From Bacteroidetes bacterium OLB12 (GTDB lineage: Bacteria > Bacteroidota > Bacteroidia > Cytophagales > Cyclobacteriaceae), in assembly GCA_001567185.1 (NCBI GenBank), contig LNFR01000053.1, forward strand, positions 1-50,896: 50,896 nucleotides of DNA, given 5' to 3'. Positions 46,602-50,896 of this stretch are shown one piece after another; positions within the stretch are counted from its first letter, which is position 1; each line of letters opens with the position of its first letter. The translations under genes and the position numbers were made by a program. Under the pieces are notes generated by a model. That model did not search any database. It was not told the origin of the DNA and saw only the letters and a list, made by a program, of their open reading frames with translations.

Positions 46602-47306
46602 TCAAAAAATTAACTGATATAAAACGGCACCCAATATGCCACCGGCAATGGGCCCCACAACCGGAATCCACGCATAACTCCAATCTGAAGAACCTTTACC
46701 TGCAATGGGCAGAATAGCATGAGCGAGGCGCGGGGCAAAATCCCGGGCAGGGTTAATAGCAAAGCCGGTAGTGCCACCCAAACTCAAACCAACAGAAACG
46801 ATGATCAACCCAACGATGAGAGGCTTAAGCCCCTGGGTAAACTCATTCACGCCAATGAATAAAATTGCAAAAACAAGTACTGCAGTTGCCACCATTTCGC
46901 TTATCAGATTTGAAAGGTTATGACGGATGGCCGGAGCTGTTGCGAACACGCCCAGTTTGGCAGATGCATCGGTTGTCGCTTTCCAATGGGGCAAATAAAA
47001 AATCCAAACTAAAGCGGCACCACAAAAAGCACCCCCTACCTGCGCGAGGCAATAACCGGCAACAAGGTTCCAGTCAAATTCGCCAATAACTGCAAATGCA
47101 ATTGTAATAGCCGGATTAAGATGAGCGCCCGTAAACTCGCCCACTGCATAAATACCAAGGGTAACTGCAAGCCCCCAGGCAATACACACCGTAAGCCAAC
47201 CGGCATTTTCGGCTTTTGTTCCTTTTAAAACTACGCCTGCCACTACACCTTCACCCAGTAAAATGAGCAGCAGGGTTCCTAAAAATTCTCCGAGATATGG
47301 ATTCAT
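46602..47306 (-). CDS. glpF: Glycerol uptake facilitator (aquaglyceroporin)
   Basis: A 234-residue MIP channel with six membrane helices and both half-helix motifs: AHLNPAITIAF (NPA 64-66) and GFAINPARDFAPRL (NPA 185-187, then R188 and D189). The Asp after the second NPAR is the usual mark of glycerol-conducting members over pure water channels. It is the first gene of glpFKD. The 224-nt gap upstream holds no gene. It has two direct AATTTGAGGTT repeats (47315-47325, 47339-47349) 24 nt apart close to the start, which could be regulatory, and a near -7 box (TAACTTTC). Confidence 0.96.
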   Translation of the reverse strand: MNPYLGEFLGTLLLILLGEGVVAGVVLKGTKAENAGWLTVCIAWGLAVTLGIYAVGEFTGAHLNPAITIAFAVIGEFDWNLVAGYCLAQVGGAFCGAALVWIFYLPHWKATTDASAKLGVFATAPAIRHNLSNLISEMVATAVLVFAILFIGVNEFTQGLKPLIVGLIIVSVGLSLGGTTGFAINPARDFAPRLAHAILPIAGKGSSDWSYAWIPVVGPIAGGILGAVLYQLIF

Positions 47307-47530
47307 AGAAAGTTAATTTGAGGTTTTGAAAATTCGGCAATTTGAGGTTCTAAACAAAACACTAACTGTGGAACGGGAGCTAATGAGGTTGCCGGAACGT
47401 CTGTCTTTTCAAAATCGCAACTGGAAGATTACCAGCCTATGGCAATCTCTGAAATTTAAACAAAGGGAAATCCTGCCCCTATTGAATGGTTAGGCCATCC
47501 GTTTCAGATCGCAGGAAGTAAATCTTGGTA

Positions 47531-48850
47531 TTACTTTTTTGTAATAAGTTTCTTCCGGATAAACGCTGACAAAGCAGTTCCTTCCTTTTTGCCAATTTCA
47601 CAAGCAGGCATGTAATGGATTCCTCCATAAAACCGGCTTATCGCTGCCTCATCAGCAGCATGCTTAAAGGAAGTGAATGAGCGGGGCGCTAAACCAAATT
47701 CAATTTCGGTTGAGTCTGTAAATGCAAATGATTCACCAAATACACCTGTTAACGCATCCGCTGCTGCGGCCGAAATTACACTATGCCCGCTGGTATATTC
47801 CGGAAATGGCGGGGTTTGAAGCGTGGGTACCCAATTCTCGTCTATATATTGATTGATATAGGTTTCAGGGCGGATTAATACACTCCTGTATTTTTCGTCC
47901 CAGCAACTGATAAATCCATCGGCCAGCACTACTGCAACCCGCGCATACGCTTCGGCCGATTTCACCACATTTGCTTTTGAGTTACGGCAAGCTGTGGCCG
48001 TAATGTTAATCCAGTGGCCACCGGGCGATATCTTTTTGGTTGCGAACATCACATGGCCTTTTACATTCATCATAAAAGGATTACAGTCCCAGAAAAAAGC
48101 TATTTCTCTTTGTTCTGCCGTTTGATTCTTGCCCACCTCATAAACCGCAAAAGCCTCGTTGTAAAACTTGCTATCCTTCGCAGTGGAAAAAGGCGTTGGT
48201 GGTGGTGGTGCGAATTGAGCAGCCGAATCAATTGCAAAGGGGCGTATCTTATTCCAATGTGGTTCAATAGCATCCATGTATGCGGGCGGTGTGGGTTTCC
48301 ACGTACCGGGTTCATTGGAAATCGAGTACTTGGGGAAGGAGCGTGATTGTTTATAGTTGTCTTTGGATGACCAGGCAAGAATATGGTCGGCAACTACATT
48401 ACCATATTCGATTGAACGGTCTAACACCTCATCCGGTATCTGGGTTTCCACAATCTCTTTCATAAGTTGATCGTAGTAAGCATCCATTTTATCTTCGGAG
48501 AATACCATGGTACGGCCTACCTTAAACATAGCCTGCATGGAAGCTATTGGAAAGCAATACTCCAAGCCTGCTTTTGGTTTGGGTACTTCTGTTAATCCGT
48601 TCAACTGGCCGGCTAATGAAACATAGCTGCTATCCTGGTGAATAACGGCTTCGTAGGCGGCCACCGTTGAGTATGCATAAATGCGACTTGCGACTGTTGG
48701 CGAAAAAATATCATGAACAATAACATCCGTAATCTGCTTAAGGGTACGGTGCAAAAATTCGGGTTCCTGAACTTTAGATTTGTACTCAGTAGTGTTGCCG
48801 AAGCATGAAAGCACTAAACTTGCCAATAGTACGAACTTAACAAATCTCAT
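47531..48850 (-). CDS. Vanadium-dependent haloperoxidase/PAP2-like lipoprotein
   Basis: A 439-residue lipoprotein. ATG 48850 opens MRFVKFVLLASLVLSCFG with a lipobox Cys. An upstream in-frame start at 48901 would bury the signal and is rejected. The phosphate/vanadate pocket shows PPFPEYTSGHSVISAAAADAL (family SGHS with the catalytic His) and ISRFYGGIHYMPACEIGK (Arg and second His). LIRPETYINQYIDENW lies just upstream. Bacteroidota proteins of this type are called vanadium haloperoxidases, but many have no tested halogenation, and phosphatase-like activity is equally possible. It is downstream of an FG-GAP/ASPIC protein, a pairing often seen in this phylum. Confidence 0.87.
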   Translation of the reverse strand: MRFVKFVLLASLVLSCFGNTTEYKSKVQEPEFLHRTLKQITDVIVHDIFSPTVASRIYAYSTVAAYEAVIHQDSSYVSLAGQLNGLTEVPKPKAGLEYCFPIASMQAMFKVGRTMVFSEDKMDAYYDQLMKEIVETQIPDEVLDRSIEYGNVVADHILAWSSKDNYKQSRSFPKYSISNEPGTWKPTPPAYMDAIEPHWNKIRPFAIDSAAQFAPPPPTPFSTAKDSKFYNEAFAVYEVGKNQTAEQREIAFFWDCNPFMMNVKGHVMFATKKISPGGHWINITATACRNSKANVVKSAEAYARVAVVLADGFISCWDEKYRSVLIRPETYINQYIDENWVPTLQTPPFPEYTSGHSVISAAAADALTGVFGESFAFTDSTEIEFGLAPRSFTSFKHAADEAAISRFYGGIHYMPACEIGKKEGTALSAFIRKKLITKK

Positions 48851-48923
48851 TTTAAGTGTTTTTTTGATGCAATTTATAGGTTCTGTTGTGAGATACACCA
48901 TGATTTATATCAAGATTTTACGA

Positions 48924-50896
48924 TTATTTAAAAGCCAGCACGGTACTATTGTTTCTTGCAACCAAGATCAGTTTTTCGGAAGTTTTAGTTCTCAGGAATT
49001 TAATGGAACGGCCCTCACCCAACGTTACAAAGCCAGATTCAGAAGGTGAAAGTGCTTTAAAGTTCCCCAATCCATCGCCTTTAAGCACCAATCCAACACC
49101 TGCATCATACGATCCAAAATCGGGTTGTGTGGCGCTGAAATTTCCGGTCAGGAGTATATCCTTATTCTTATCCTGATCAATATCAGCAATACTAATTGCA
49201 TAAATGGGAAAGTATTGGGCATCGCGGGGTAGTTCTACAACCCGAAAGGACTCTGCACCCGATAAGAGCAGAACCGATTTGAGTTCATCAATTTCCATTA
49301 ATGCCGAATTACCTTTTTGCACGGGCGTAATTATATCTTCCAACCGCACATCGCGATAAGCTTTATAGGTAGGGAATTTTTTCTTTAAGGATGGAATTTG
49401 TTTCAAAAGTTGATCGCGCGAAGGAAAAGGATAACTTGATTCTCCATTATAATAAACCAAAATATGATCCGAGCCGCCATTCGAATCAAAATCGCCCAGG
49501 TACATTTGCAGGGGTTTGGTTATTGATGCCCTTATTCTTGAGTTTAACCCCAGGTTCCCTACTACAAAATCCGGCTTACCGTCTCCATTCAGGTCATCTG
49601 CCTCGATTGTGTTCCACATTCCATTCGTGTTGTTCAACCCATATTCCGTTGTCTGGTTTTTAAAACTATGATCGGGCTGTTGCATGAGTACGGTTATCGG
49701 CATCCACTCTCCTACCAGAATCAAATCAGGAAGTTGATCTCCGTTAAGGTTAGTCCAAACTGCATCTTTAACCATGCCCGGACGCACGCGTGTTGGATTA
49801 TTAAACTCACTGTTGCCCAACCAGTTTTTAACATTCTCAAAAGTGCCTTTCCCGTTATTGCGCAATAAAAAACTTACCGGACTCATACCATACAGAAACG
49901 GCATTACCGATGCGCCAATAAACAAATCATTATCGCCATCCAAATCGTAATCACAAACCTTCACACAAGATGCATTTACAAAAATATCCTCAAACGCATT
50001 GGCTGCGTATTTGAATACTCCACCGTTGTTTAAGTAAAGTCTTGGAACAAGCCTGTCGCGCTCATCTTTTGCTTCATGTCCACCAGAAACTACAATCAAA
50101 TCCAAATCCCTGTCGCCATCGGCATCAAAGAAGGCAGCATCCACATCTTCCGAAAACTTGTGCTTCTCAAAATCATTTATCAACAAATTATAAAAACTCC
50201 CATCGGCTTTCTGTATGAAGAGCCTGCCCGCCTGGCCTTTTGCACCGCCAATAAAAAAATCATCGAGGTTATCTCCATTAATATCACCTACCGCGAATGC
50301 CGGGCCTTCTGTTGTTAGCATGTGTGGTATCAACTGCTCGCGGTTAAACGCATTAAAATCATCTTCTTCATGTGCAATATGAGTAAGCAAATACGGTTTT
50401 AAAATTCCATTGCCGGGTGGGCTTACCTGCGGCTTTGTGTTGGGGCGATAGGATATGGTAACTATCCCGCTGTGCACTACGGTGTCTTGCTGAGCACCAT
50501 CCGGCCAGGTAATTGCAATAGGAATTGAATCATGCTTTGCAGATGGTACTGCGAAAGTCAGTGCGTAATCAGAAGAGGAACACCAACCGCGAGTCGGAAA
50601 CAACTCTTGTGTTTGCGTTGACGCTGACCGTACTGTTACTTTAGATCCAATGGCCCACGTATTGCCTTTTGGAAAGCCCTCAAGCTTAACTTTTACATAC
50701 TTTGCCGGATCTAAATTATTTTTATACACCAGCGCTTCGCCATTAATCTGATTTATAACTAAATCGAGGTCGCCATCATTGTCTAAATCTCCATAGGCAG
50801 CGCCATTGGAAAAACCCGGCTCATCAAGCCCCCAATCAAAAGGCCTTGTTTCGAAATACCAGGTCGCCTTCATTCTTGAAAATATAATTGCTTACC
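48924..50896 (-). CDS. FG-GAP/VCBS repeat protein with ASPIC/UnbV domain, cut by window edge, one frame break
   Basis: The C-terminal part (about 656 residues) of a large secreted beta-propeller protein. Calcium-binding FG-GAP loops recur (YGDLDNDGDLDLV, VGDINGDNLDDFFIGG, FFDADGDRDLDLIVVSGG, VCDYDLDGDNDLFIG, ADDLNGDGKPDFVVGNLG, IADIDQDKNKDILLTGN). An ASPIC/UnbV domain sits between repeats (VKVKLEGFPKGNTWAIGSKVTV to WPDGAQQDTVV). At the edge the frame changes at an A4 run (50838-50841). With three bases the protein reads VSNYIFKNEGDLVFRNKAFDWGLDEPGFSNGAAYGD. The N-terminus lies beyond 50896. Such proteins (CRTAC1-like) are surface or secreted adhesins or binding proteins of unknown ligand. Confidence 0.9.

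Overview
The window looks like a chromosomal segment of an aerobic, saccharolytic Bacteroidota, most likely order Cytophagales. Supporting signs are the promoter style (TAnnTTTG -7 boxes a few bases before start codons), the miaB / sigma-54 activator / lptE / TPR protein / secG / groES-groEL order, a TonB-dependent receptor with a carboxypeptidase-regulatory-like N-terminus, a NrtR-type NUDIX sugar regulator, DUF1080 and ThuA proteins, and lipoproteins with MKK-type signals. No rRNA, tRNA, CRISPR, transposase or phage gene was seen.

Layout. (1) 1-9440: housekeeping block with an OmpH-like chaperone (cut by the left edge), a gamma-carbonic anhydrase pair, miaB, a sigma-54 activator, lptE, a TPR protein, secG, groES-groEL and a TerB-like protein. 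(2) 9476-15346: an OPT peptide transporter, a sodium:solute symporter, GTP-dependent PEP carboxykinase and a small exported protein. (3) 15430-28075: an oxidative sugar/glycoside locus. It holds a TonB receptor, a giant ThuA / PQQ-type sugar dehydrogenase / PKD / cytochrome c / CBM6-like lipoprotein, a DUF1080 (3-keto-disaccharide hydrolase family) protein, a cytochrome c lipoprotein, a TIM-barrel isomerase/epimerase and a Gfo/Idh/MocA dehydrogenase. The locus is split by an accessory insert (21168-24716). In the insert two full copies and one partial copy of a ~390-bp structured direct repeat bracket a lipoprotein alpha/beta hydrolase and a pair of AT-rich unknown genes. (4) 28175-33087: xylose catabolism (xylB-xylA) diverging from a NUDIX-type regulator and an MFS transporter, with a palindromic operator candidate between the divergent promoters. 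(5) 33194-35314: a methyltransferase, a zinc-ribbon membrane protein and a YkvA-like protein. (6) 35311-42015: a disaccharide phosphorolysis operon (ROK kinase, PfkB kinase, beta-phosphoglucomutase, GH65 phosphorylase, serine hydrolase). (7) 42183-47306: glycerol uptake and catabolism (glpF-glpK-glpD) plus a DUF3179 membrane protein. (8) 47531-50896: a vanadium-haloperoxidase-like lipoprotein and an FG-GAP/ASPIC protein cut by the right edge.

The genes fit a lifestyle of importing and oxidising plant-type sugars and glycosides: xylose to xylulose-5-P, disaccharides by phosphorolysis to beta-glucose-1-P then glucose-6-P, glycerol to DHAP, and a periplasmic 3-keto/PQQ-cytochrome route. PEPCK gives gluconeogenic balance.

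At about a dozen places a conserved protein continues in another frame after a 1-nt gain or loss, mostly in homopolymers and even inside groEL. I read these as consensus errors of a long-read or draft assembly rather than true pseudogenes, and I annotate the restored genes across the breaks. The most novel item is the repeat-bracketed insert with its three-way-junction-forming repeat ends.
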